From Chamaecrista fasciculata (lineage: Eukaryota; Streptophyta; Magnoliopsida; Fabales; Fabaceae), in the NCBI GenBank assembly GCA_003254925.1, contig QANZ01034804.1, positions 50,964 through 114,963 of the forward strand: 64,000 nt of DNA. Reading direction: 5' to 3'. This document shows positions 1 through 10,600 of the stretch, piece after piece. Under the pieces are notes generated by a model. That model saw only the letters and a list, made by a program, of their open reading frames with translations. It made no database searches and was not told the origin of the DNA. Both the position numbers and the translations under genes were made by a program. Every line of letters begins with the position of its first letter. The first letter of the stretch is position 1.

Positions 1-202
1 TGGAGTAAGAACATCAAATCATGTACTTTCTTATTGTTGACATTATTAAATGATGTTCCACATTCTCATATACCTTCTAATGAGAGTAGTGATCAAATCA
101 CCATAGGAATGCATATCTAAAAGAGATCACCAACTAGTACTCAATTTCATTTGAAATTAATGTGTTCCTCAGTATATAAAATATTGCGACTTGTCTTTGC
201 AG

Positions 203-3200
203 GGAAAACTCACTGATGGAACTATTTTTGATTCTAGCTTTGAAAGTAATAAGCCTATTCAGTTTCAAGTTGGAATTGGTCAAGTGATCAAAGGTGTGTT
301 GTGTGCAAAGAACTTTCAATTCCTGAATTCTCGGTTTTTCGTAATTAAAAATAACACCTAAGAAGCAACTTGTGCAGTATGAAGTCATCGATTTCAACCA
401 CAAACAAGAAAATCTTGAATTCCTTGTAAATTTGAATCTTCTCATGCCATTTGATGTTTCAAATTTATTTTGGGCATATAGTGTAAGGCTTCTTGTAGTA
501 TAAATTCTTATAGTTTATACTTGTTTTCTTCTCTAAATCTCTGGTATTTTCAAGCACCTTTTGGTAACAATAGGATTTCATAACAAGGAAGAAGATGCAA
601 CGGATTGTTGCACATTTGCTCAAGTGTAGACATGTCAATCATCACATCCACATTGCTTTAGAAAATGAGCCACGCTCTTTATGTTTCTGACCACTGAATT
701 TATGGGCTCCTTTGATACTTACATGGATGCATGATTGTGTTTTTTTGGACTAATTCTCTATGGTTTAAGAATTTTCAAATTAGTGACTTGTGCTTAACTC
801 AGCTAACAAAGAAAAAGAAAAAAAAAAAGTCATGCACACACTGTGTAGCACATGATTCCCTTGTTTTTGGCATTTTTCTTCTCAATCTTTAGGAGTTTTA
901 TATATCTCTCATTTTGTATTTACGTATACAAATCATGCATATGATATGACGTTGGTAAGATCTTCGTCATATCGTATACATGATTGTGAAGAGAGAACTC
1001 TTAGTTTCAAAAGTAAGGCTGTCATGCATTTTGAAATTTTCTTTCAGCAATTAATGGTTAACCCGCTATCTTGAAAAGCATATATATCATTTGTTATGTG
1101 TTCAAATAGCACATGTAATATGGTGTTCAAATCATCCATTTACTTGAAAATAAGCCTCTCTTCTTTCTGAAAATTGAATTTATGGGCTCCTCTGTTTACT
1201 TATATAGATGCATGAATGTGTTTTATTAGAATAATAATACATAAACTATCATTTTATTTAGACCAAAGTCCTATTTTGGTCCCTCATATTTGCTCAAAGT
1301 TTTGTTTTGGTCCCTCAATTATTTTTTCATTCCGTTTTGATCCCTTATGTTTGCTCAAAGTTCCGTTTTAATCCCTCAAGTTTTTTTGTTCTGTTTTGGT
1401 CCCTCAAGTTTCTAAAAAGTTCCACAGTTAGTCCATGACCTTTTTCATCCACTTTTTCTGCTAAAAAAAAAAAACTAACTTCCATCTCCCAACAATTTTG
1501 CTCTTTTACAAAAGGGAAGGAGCTTAATGCAAAAGAGAAAAATTTTCGGGCAATGAAAGTTAGTTCTTTTTCCTTTTTTTAACAGAAAAAGTGAACGGAA
1601 AATAGTCAGGGACTAATGGTGGAACTTTTTGGAAACTTGAAGGACCAAAACGGAACTTTGAACAAACATGAGGGACCAAAACGGAACGAAAAAAATTTGA
1701 GGGACCAAAACGAAACCTTGAGCAAACATGAGGGACCAAAACAGAGTGATAAAAACTTGAGGGACCAAAATAGAACTTTGAGCAAACATGAGGGACCAAA
1801 ATAAGACTTTGGCCTTTTATTTAAAGCTACTGGTTTATGGTTGATGGAAAATGTTCTTTTGAGATGAAGCTTATTGGATTCCTAAAGCCTCCTTTCTTTG
1901 CAGGTTGGGACCAAGGGTTTCTGGGTATGTGTCTAGGGGAAAAGCGAAGGTTTAAAATACCACCCAGACTTGGCTATGGAGCACAAGGTTCTCCCCCTAA
2001 TATTCCAGGTATATCCCTCATTTTATCTAGAGTAAATTACATTTTGGTATCCTGTTCTATGGATCGATTTCACTTTGGTACCATGTTCTTTCAAAAGTGA
2101 CACTTTGGTATCCTGTTCTTTGAACTTTTAACATTTTGGTACCCTATTCTTTCACAAGTGACACTTTGGTATCCTGTTCGTTGCACTTTTAACATTTTGG
2201 TACCCTATTCTTTCAAAAGTGACATTTTGGTACCATGTTCTTTGCACCGTTAACACTTTGGTACCCTAACAAAGATAGAACAGGGTACCAAATTATGAAA
2301 GAACAGGATACCAAAGTGAAATCGATCTATAAAACAGGGTAGCAAAGTGTCACTTTTGAAAGAAAAGAGTACCAAAGTGAAATCGATCCATAGAACCAGG
2401 TACCAAAGTGTAATTTACCCTTTTATCTATGTTCAACATCCAATACATTATTTCTAATAGGTACATTATTTCTAATAGATTTAAATATTCATTTTAATAG
2501 GCATACTGGTTGTTTTAGTGAATGGCCAAACTGGTTCATATTCAGTAGTGGAAGAGGATGTAGCCTAAACTATACTTTGAATGACCGCATTATAGTAGCA
2601 AGTAGCACTTTGGTAAAAGTCATAGAAGGGTTCAACATATCTTTTTGGTGATTTTCAAATAATTGCTTAATATTAATCCTATATATGAGCTCCTTGTTTC
2701 ATATCATATTGTTGAAAATCTATTTCATTGAATAAGTTTTGATAATACATTGTATAAGGAAGCTTGCACACATATAAATGCACAAGAAAAACACTTAATA
2801 CAATTAAGGTTCAACTACTTAACCTCCTAATTAATATAGGAACAAATACTGACCAACTAACTTAATCAATAAAGATTACATATTCTCATGTTTCTTAACA
2901 CATATCAATGGTTTTTTTAGCGTCACAAAACATTGTAATTTGATTTTATACATAACAAAGAAGCGAGTTGATTAAAATGAACCTTGTGTAAAAACTTTAC
3001 ACTTATTGAATATTTAAATCTCAAAGCTTTTATGTGTCTTGTTGATATAGCCAACAATATATCATGAGAAAATCTAATTTTTGGTCCTTGAGTTTATTCT
3101 GAGTCAACGAATTAGGAAGACTCGATCCCTAGAATATCGCAATTGTTAACTATTTGGTCCCTGAGTCAAATTTAGTGACAAAAAAGAATACAAATTCCAG

Positions 3201-3463
3201 GACCAAAATCAATTTAAATTCAAAGACTAACTCATTGACAATTCTAACATTTCAGGGACCAAATCATATATTTCGATTATTCAAAGACTTATTTGTTAAC
3301 TTGATATAAATTTAGGAACTTAATCATAAGTTTTCTCAATAATTAGTGTAGGCTAATATGAGGGTTCAACATTACAGGTGGTGCGACGCTTATTTTTGAC
3401 ACTGAGCTAGTAGCAGTGAACGGAAAATCTTCAAGCCAACAAAAACTAAAGAGCCAATTGTAG
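203..3463 (+). CDS. FKBP15: FKBP15-like peptidyl-prolyl cis-trans isomerase, 3' part (three exons)
   Basis: FKBP-type immunophilins catalyse cis-trans isomerisation of prolyl bonds; the FKBP15 subgroup is secretory/ER-targeted. Exons by GT-AG and phase: 203-293, 1904-2008, 3378-3463 (stop TAG 3461-3463). The joined part covers most of the FKBP fold: FDSSF, then PIQFQVG, QVIKGWDQG, LGYG and LIFDTEL, which supply the aromatic pocket residues (Phe-Asp, Phe, Val-Ile, Trp, Tyr, Phe) known for the family. The first exon begins at GKLTDGT, so the signal peptide and the first strands are upstream of the window. The C-terminus reads KLKSQL, not the KNEL/NDEL-type ER-retention tail I know from Arabidopsis FKBP15 proteins. 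Intron 1 carries one foldback MITE and intron 2 two. Family assignment is strong; localisation is inferred. Confidence 0.9.
598..1235. repeat. Diverged tandem duplication inside FKBP intron 1
   Basis: Two related stretches, about 598-770 and 1095-1235, share the phrase GAATTTATGGGCTCCT, then an ACTTA..AT.GATGCAT segment and a T-rich tail. Both are non-coding and diverged. This looks like an old local duplication of intron sequence rather than a mobile element. Confidence 0.4.
1261..1814. mobile_element. Foldback MITE (Mutator-like), GGACCAAAA-phrase type, in FKBP intron
   Basis: The 554-bp element begins GACCAAAGTC and ends GACTTTGGCC, so its termini are inverted. It is flanked by a perfect 9-bp target-site duplication, TTTTATTTA (1252-1260 and 1815-1823). 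Both arms are runs of a degenerate 20-40-bp phrase, TTTGGTCCCTCA..TTTGCTCAAAGTT on the left and its complement on the right, so the transcript would fold into a long hairpin. A 9-bp duplication is typical of Mutator-like transposition. Open frames inside are translations of the repeat and are not genes. Confidence 0.85.
2030..2420. mobile_element. Foldback MITE (Mutator-like), GGTACC-phrase type, in FKBP intron 2
   Basis: The 391-bp element starts GAGTAAATTACATTTTGGTA and ends GTGTAATTTACCC. A perfect 9-bp duplication, TTTTATCTA, flanks it (2021-2029, 2421-2429). It starts only 12 bp past the exon end at 2008, close to the splice donor. The arms are tandem variants of a CACTTTGGTACC-like phrase and its complement. 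Two relatives lie at 17581-17895 and 28454-28882. Confidence 0.88.
3066..3337. mobile_element. Small foldback MITE, GAGAAAA-terminus type
   Basis: Starts GAGAAAATCTAATTTTTGG and ends AAGTTTTCTC, with inverted arms of the TTTGGTCC / GGACCAAA type. The same termini occur in the element at 56376-56916, which has a perfect 9-bp duplication; here I see no clear duplication. It lies in FKBP intron 2, 40 bp before the last exon. Confidence 0.6.
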
Positions 3464-3624
3464 AGAAATTGATAGTTTATAGTTATGGCTAAAAAAAATT
3501 CTTTTGGCAGGCTTTGTTGAATGGTTTGATTATTTAAAGTGGTGGTTTTATAATTTATTGTATAGCTATTAGTAATTATAGTAAAAACAAGTCATAGAGA
3601 TTTAATTAAAATTTAAAGTTTTTA

Positions 3625-4707
3625 GGCCAAAATGCGAATTTGTCCTGTAACTTTGTTTCACGTCTCAAATCAGTCTTATATCTTTTTTTTGTCTCGAATT
3701 TGGTCCCGTATCTTTACTCCAGGTCCAAAGTCAGTCCTATATCTTTTTTTTCTTACTTTTAGTCTCATATGTTTTGAAAACCTCCTATCGTTAGTCCTCC
3801 ATTTTAAATTACAGTTTAGTTCTAAAAACATCAAGTCCCTTTCACCTTATTTTCTAACTATCAAAATGAAAGTGAAAGAGCATCCCTGAAGATTCTCAAA
3901 CCTTATATCTTGGTCTCTAATCCAAGAATTTTTCATGAAATGAAATAGAAATGCAAAAACAACACAAACTAAAGCAAATGACAGTGGGACCAAAACTGAA
4001 AATGCAAAAAATTTAAAATCTATCGGAAAATGCCCCAAACTCGCTGGAGAATATACGGAAATCGCCGAGAAACTCAAGAACTCATCCAAAAACCCCAATC
4101 CTCACTGAAATCTCACTCAAATAATTGCCTTCAAATACTTTAAGAAAGAATTTTTGAAAATTCAAACTTTCTTCTATCACCTCCCTCCTCAAAAGTTTGG
4201 ATTTTCGAAAATTCTTTCTTAAAGCATTTGAGGGCGTTTGTTTGAGTAACACTTCAGTGAGGATTGAGGTTTTTCGATGAGTTCTTGAGTTTCTTTTTCG
4301 TACGTTTTTTGGCAAGTTTGGGGCATTTTTCCGGTGGATTTTAAATTTTTTGCGTTTTCAATTTTGGTCCCATTGTCATTTTCTTTAATTTGTGTTGTTT
4401 TTGCATTTCTATTCCATTTCATGAAGAATTCATGAATTAGGGATGTTCTTTCACTTTCATTTTGATAGTCAGGGACTAAAGTGAAAGGGACTTGAAGTTT
4501 TGAGAACTAAACTATAATTTAAAATGGTTGAAGGACTAACAGTGGGAGGTTTTCAAAACATATGAGACCAAAAGTGAGACAAAAAAAAGATATAGGACTG
4601 ATTTGGGACATGGAGCAAAGATATAGGACCAAATTCAAGACAAAAAAAGATATAGGACTAATTTGGAACCTGGAACAAAGTTACACCACCAAATTCGCAC
4701 TTTGGCC
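3625..4707. mobile_element. Long foldback element (Mutator-like MITE), 1,083 bp
   Basis: Starts GGCCAAAATGCGAATTTG and ends CAAATTCGCACTTTGGCC, flanked by a perfect 9-bp duplication, AAGTTTTTA (3616-3624, 4708-4716). The two ~530-bp halves are inverted copies of each other, so the whole element is one long imperfect palindrome centred near 4170. It lies 162 bp after the FKBP stop codon and could be transcribed by read-through. The open frames in it come from the repeat arms. Confidence 0.88.
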
Positions 4708-4822
4708 AAGTTTTTAAATTAAAATTGTCTTTGATATATTATTAAATAAAATTATAAACCCCTTTTAGTTTCACAACTTTCAACTTTGACTAATAAATGA
4801 AATGTAAGCCTGTGTTTTAAAG

Positions 4823-5368
4823 GGAAAAATACAAATAGCCTCCTTCAATTATGACTTAATTGCAAATAGGCTTGTCAACTTCTAAATATAACAATTAATC
4901 CCCTTCAATATGGTTTTGTTGCAAATAACTTCATAAATTGTTGAACTTAGCAAATACCCTCATTCAACTATAATCTAGTTGTAAATACCCCCATTTAATT
5001 ATAAAATTTAGCAATTATCTCTTTGAAACTTCCACAATCTTGTATTTCACTTGAATTTTACATATAGTTCTCATATTCAATTGTTTTTAAAATCTTTCTT
5101 CTCTACTTAAAAGTCCAAAAAACTAAATAAATTTGCTAAAATTCAAAATAAAAGAATGTGAAAAGTCAAGGGACTATTTGCTATATTTTAAAGTCCAAGG
5201 GGTTATTTACAGTTAAATCAAAGTTGAAGGAGGGAATTTGGTAACTTTGATTGTTGAGGGGATATTTGTACTTAATCCATTACTAAAGGGGATTATTTAC
5301 TATAATTAATAATTGAGGGGTCTATTTGTAATTAGTCTATAGTCGAAATGGCTATTTACATATTTTCC
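4823..5368. mobile_element. Foldback MITE (Mutator-like), AAATAGCC-phrase type
   Basis: Starts GGGAAAAATACAAATAGCC and ends GGCTATTTACATATTTTCC. Flanks TGTTTTAAA (4814-4822) and TATTTTAAA (5369-5377) match at 8 of 9 bases. The interior is a degenerate series of phrases on the theme AATTGCAAATA and their complements. It starts about 115 bp after the previous element. Confidence 0.75.
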
Positions 5369-5763
5369 TATTTTAAACATTGAGTACTAACTGATATGGC
5401 ATTTAGAAATTTGGATGGGTCCTCATGGATGAAACGGTGTTTGCTACTAATGTTAGTTTGATACATAAATTTTTTTTCGTAAACTTTTAAAGAGGTTAGA
5501 AGGTATTTTCTAACTTTAGTAAGATATCGGTTCTTACCTCTAAATTTTTTTTTTTTAATTGTACTCAAATTTCTCAACGCTTCCTCTCCCATTATGAGTG
5601 TCAAATGAGCATAACCAAACTTCCATCCGTCTTGTTTTCTTGTCTTCTTATAGATTACTATCATTATCACCCTATTAAAGTAAATCATGTTCTTTAAATT
5701 TTGAACAAAGTTATAACTAATTAATTAGGACTTAAGGTCATGTTTAATTCTTATAACCAGTGT

Positions 5764-6545
5764 AGTCAAGATCTAGATTTAGATCGTAAGATCGTAAGAT
5801 CTGACGATCTTGCTTTGCAAGATCTAGTTAAATCGGGTGCAAGATTGTTTTTGAGCAATATCGTAGTAGGATCGCTATTTTGCTCGTAAGATCGTACGAT
5901 TTTACCGATCCTATATTTTTTTTTTTGAAGTTTTTTTTTTAAAAAAAATGTCCAAAATGTTGCTTTTGGGGACTTTTTTTTTTTTCAGGGTCCAAAATGC
6001 TCCATTTTAAACACCCAAAAATTCAAAACTCTAATTTGTTGTTCGAATATTGAGCTTAACTTGTCAAAGTATTGAGCTTAACTTGTAGTTCTTTAGGATA
6101 TGAACGTAATTGGAGTACTTTTGAAAGGGTAAGAAACTTTAAACATGATTTTTTTTTTACAAATCTTATTATTTTATTCTCCTTATATAGTTAAGTTAAT
6201 TATTTATAACCATTCATTATTTAGGTTCACACGAAGAGAATGAATTATATGATTCAAAAAAGATGAATGGGTTGATCTATGTTATATTTAGTCAAAAATT
6301 GAAAGGAAAAAGAACTATAAGGGAGCTTAACAACATAGAAGATCTTTCTTCTGATGATGAATGGATCACTGAGAATAATAAAAAAAGAGATGAAGACATA
6401 AAATGAAATAGAAGACAAAGCCTTTGAAGTTCAAGAAGTAGAAAATGTTGAACCTCATGGCACTGTTGATGATTTGGAAATTCCAGTGGATAAAATAGAA
6501 ATGAGAGATATTAATGATGATGATTTTGATGTGATACATGCTTGA
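5764..6545 (+). pseudogene. Remnant of a hAT transposon, transposase C-terminal tail
   Basis: At 6224-6406 one frame reads SHEENELYDSKK, then MNGLIYVIFSQKL, a charged stretch, and DDEWITENN before a stop. That order (short basic linker, NGLxYV, basic run, acidic D-E-W-I-T tail) matches the extreme C-terminus of plant hAT transposases. A further acidic reading frame follows to about 6545. No DNA-binding or catalytic part precedes it. The upstream 5764-5920 stretch repeats GATCGTAAGATC-like phrases and is probably non-coding transposon sequence. Confidence 0.55.
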
Positions 6546-6608
6546 ATTAATACATCATAAGACACTAAAAAAGACCATAAATATTTTTTAACTTAAAACA
6601 AAAGATAA

Positions 6609-7230
6609 GGTCAAAAATCTATTTTGGTCCCTAATGTTTACCCAAAGTTCTTTTATAGTCCCTAATATTTTTTCGTGTTTCCTAAAAGTTCCATCATTAG
6701 TCTCTAACTATTGAATATAATTATATTTCTCTCGTTTCAAACCCGAATGCAACTAAATCAAAGCTACAGATTAAATTTGATGAATTCTTTTTAACCTAGT
6801 TAGAGTCATCAACAAACAAAATCAAATTGAGCATAAAATGGGGCCCGAAATTAGAATTACAAATTATACTTAATGAATTCTTTCTTTGTCTAGTTGAAAC
6901 CGTTGACAAATAAGGTCCAATGTTTCGACCAAACTTATTTTCGAAACATTATTTAAGCCTGCTTGCCAACGATTCCAACTTGGTAAAGAAAAAACTCATC
7001 AAGAGCAATCTGTAACTCTAATTTCGTTACATTTGGACTTGAATCAAGAAAGGTCATATTCATTAAACAAGCGACCTACTTTCAAAACTCGATCGATTTG
7101 ACCTCGTTTATCGATAACTCTAACTAAACAAAGAAAAAACTCACCAAATTAAGGACTAAAACAAAACAAAACTAAAAAGATCAAAACAGAACTTTGAGTA
7201 AATTTTATGGACCAAAATAGGTTTTTAACC
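6609..7230. mobile_element. Foldback MITE, GGACCAAAA-phrase type
   Basis: Starts GGTCAAAAATCTATTTTGG and ends CCAAAATAGGTTTTTAACC. The arms carry the same GGTCCCTAATGTTT..CAAAGTT phrase as the element at 1261-1814, but the middle is a different, unphrased sequence of about 500 bp. Flanks AAAAGATAA and GAAAAATTA match at only 6 of 9 bases, so the insertion is old or the ends are slightly misplaced. Confidence 0.65.
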
Positions 7231-7663
7231 GAAAAATTAAAAACAATACTTTTTCACATAAATCCCTCGAATAGTCAACCTTTTTATCAAAATTGAAGGC
7301 TCATAATTATAATATTGGACTGCCTTCTTTTATATGTGAAGTTCCAAACTTCCAATAAAATTAAATAAAATGTTTTAAGTGACAATATAAACATACTAGC
7401 AAAATAAGTAGAGGTTGAGATCTATAAGACTATAACTAGAACAAAGGCAAGGCAAGAGTCCAAAAGCCTAAAAGCAACTAAAAGCTAAAATGCTTATGAA
7501 ACCACAGAATATTCACATATTCATGTCGACACATTTCAAACATTAACTCATGGATAGACACTCCACAGACATCACCCAAAAGCGAAAATCAGAGGTCTCT
7601 ACCTCCCTCTTACAAGGGCAGCCTCACCCTTTCTTTAGCCGCTTGACTTTTTCCCGATTCACA
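7231..7663. other. 3' flank / 3' UTR of the SRO gene
   Basis: No gene is seen. This stretch follows the stop codon of the minus-strand SRO gene and should contain its 3' UTR and polyadenylation site, which I cannot place exactly. Confidence 0.4.
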
Positions 7664-10600
7664 CTAGGATTTGGATGGTATCTGCAATAGACAATACAGA
7701 GCATTTAGCCTCGGACCCCACAATTATGTGTGTTTGAATGGGTGGAAAGCATAAGAGAGAGAGAGAAAACAGCAGCTAATTAATTTAACCAACATAGACA
7801 AGTGACTAAAATGGTGTGGTCACGATAACCAAGGATAAATGTGGCAACAAAATTGTGAAGTGGTTATTCGATGAATTTCATAAATGAGGCAAAATAAGTG
7901 CAAAACACAAGCGCAGGTTAATAAGCAAAACATTGACTATATTTGCACATTAACCTACTCGTGTACTTCACACTCATTACAACCAATTCAAGAACTTCAT
8001 CGAATTCTCACTTAAACAAGGATTCAGTTCCAAATATATAGATTGCAGGACTGGATTTGCTGAAGTGTGAATCCGCTGAAGTATATGAATTGCTCATCTC
8101 GACTGTTCATTTTTGTAACCTTGTATTTGAGCATTTCAAAGGACGGCCCAGCTGGGCCAATTTACAAACTTCAACAATTTATACTTTGGCGGATCCACCT
8201 TCATGAATTTCACTCTTTCATTAACTGCACAGAACTACTGAACCCAATCAGCATGTATACCAAGGTATCAAGGATCTGATGGCTAAACTTCCAATATATC
8301 AAAAAAAATAAAATAACGGTAAACACAATGGCTCTTGAGATACTTCGCGACAATCATTGGTAGAACAACAAACAGCAGAAAGCCCAGCACAAGATTCCAA
8401 AGCGTCAAATATACCTAGAAATAAACGTACCTTGCATTGAAGGCTAGTTATCGTAGTCCTCAACAGAGTATCCCCAACTATCAGCCTCAACTTCTTTACA
8501 AAATCATCGCGGGCTATCTTCTTTGACTGATAGTCAACAAAAAGGCAATTAGCATGATAATGATATAAATCAAGACCGAGGTAGACAATTGAACTACTTT
8601 ACGTACCCTGAATTGTTCATAATGCACATTGATAAGCTCCATGTCCTTGGAAGGAACCTTGTCTGAGATAGCACCAAAGAGCATCGGGAAAGGCATCCAA
8701 GGGGATTTTGGAGCTCTTGGAGTACTAGAAGTTTGACTAATGCTCTTATAAAAAATACAGCTAAGGTTAGAAGATTCAAACAGAATGGCAAATTTAAATA
8801 CACAGCCCGTAGAATTTATACATCAAATTAAAAATATGATGATCAAATGACTAACCTTGGCTATCCATTATAAGGAACAAATTAAAATTTGTTAATGCAA
8901 TGATTTCTGAAAGAACTAAATTCCCTAGGGAGCAAATAAAGGCATAAAGCACCATGTTTTTTTTTTTTTAAAAAAAAATTGTTAATCCCAGGGAGAAGGA
9001 AGACAAGGTTCTCCGGCAAGAAAAATCCAATATATTATACTCATCAAAATGAGATCATTATCAGAAGTACTTGGGAACACAATCCTACTCTCTTTATATT
9101 AAATTGGTAGGAGCTGGGAGGAATGATAAGATAAAACTCCCGATTCCACCAAACCTACATTTGAACGAAATAGATTTTGAACCCATACCAAAATGAATAT
9201 GAAACTATGATGCAAAAAAAACTAAACTAAATACTGGAGACAGACTTGGCTGCAGGATCTGAATGAGTCTTATCTTGGTTTATTATTATCTGGAAGTTCT
9301 AAACCCATATATAGGACCACGGCTCTAAAGCAAATCCTTGTTGGCAGAATAGACCCTATATCAACACCCTTATATAGGACGAGGACTCTAAATGAAATCC
9401 TTGTTGGCAGAAGAGACCCTATATCAACGTAAAACATACTCTTAAGCAGTAATCAGTTTAAAATCTGTCGACAGAATCTTTCTTGAGTTAAAACCTTATA
9501 CTAATCTGTTTCTTAGCATTGACTTCAATGAAAATAATTTGTTCCGAAACCTTTAGTTGTGTTTGTTTATGAACCAAATATTTAACCTTCATAACTACTA
9601 TTGGACAATTAATTGCACTCAACACAGTATTCAAGGTCTTATCCCATCCTAAGCCATAGAACTGACCTCTTATGTAATAATAAACCCACCTTGTAGCCAG
9701 GCTTTCTTCCGAAAAATAAAGCCACCAAATACTCGGTCAACTGCTTTTGTGTTGTCAAAAGATCAACAACCATAATTTGTTTTTCTACAAATGAAGGTGG
9801 GACTAAACAAACAATTTTCCCCTTTTATTCCTTGAGCAAAATAATAAAAAATACTTAGTAGCAGTAAACGTACTAAGTTGGCATGACCAATATAGTAAAT
9901 GGCCTGACAAACCAAAAACAGCCATGCTTTCACATAAAAAATCTATCAAAATCAACTGAACCAGCAGATCAGTCATCTATACAACAGCTTCAAGGTCCTG
10001 ATCTACTTGAAAGAAAGCAGAACAAAAAGGAGCACAAAATATGCAAACCACTACCAAACATTAGTTAAGACAATAGCCACAAGAGAACTCCTCAAAGCAA
10101 CATGAACAGAACTCGAAGTCTCGAATCCCAAGTCACTACTTACCATATCTACAGTAGAAGACTCAGATTGTAGGAGGCCTTGAGGACCTTGACAAGCTGT
10201 AGTAACCCCAGAAGCCTTATGCTCACTAGCACTTCCAAATAAATTCCCTATAGAAACACATTTAAGGCAAAAGAAATTTAAGACAGAATCAAGAAGCTTG
10301 GCAGCAGATATGCCTGGCTATCACAATGAACAAGAATTGACGTGATGAAACACCTCTTCAATGTTTCTTAATACTAACATCTTCAAGAACGGTTTCCATC
10401 AGAATGCAAAGAATTGGGCAGTTGACATAAACTAGATTGATTCTGATCAACCGTGACAAGAATATAATTAAAGAAAAATATGAGTTCTTGTTTGTATTAG
10501 GAAAATGTAAATCATTTGCAGAGATAGGAACACTAAAAGAATAACAAATCACCTTCAGCCTTAGAAGAAACCTTGAAACTAACAACGAATTCTGGATAGA

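Noticed and set aside
134..445. 103-aa open frame on the minus strand
   Set aside because: It lies antisense to the FKBP exon 203-293 and has no features; the sense exon explains the region.
1616..1804. Repetitive open frame ([21 protein letters not shown])
   Set aside because: It is the translation of the GGGACCAAAA phrases of a MITE, not a repeat protein; the opposite strand gives another such frame.
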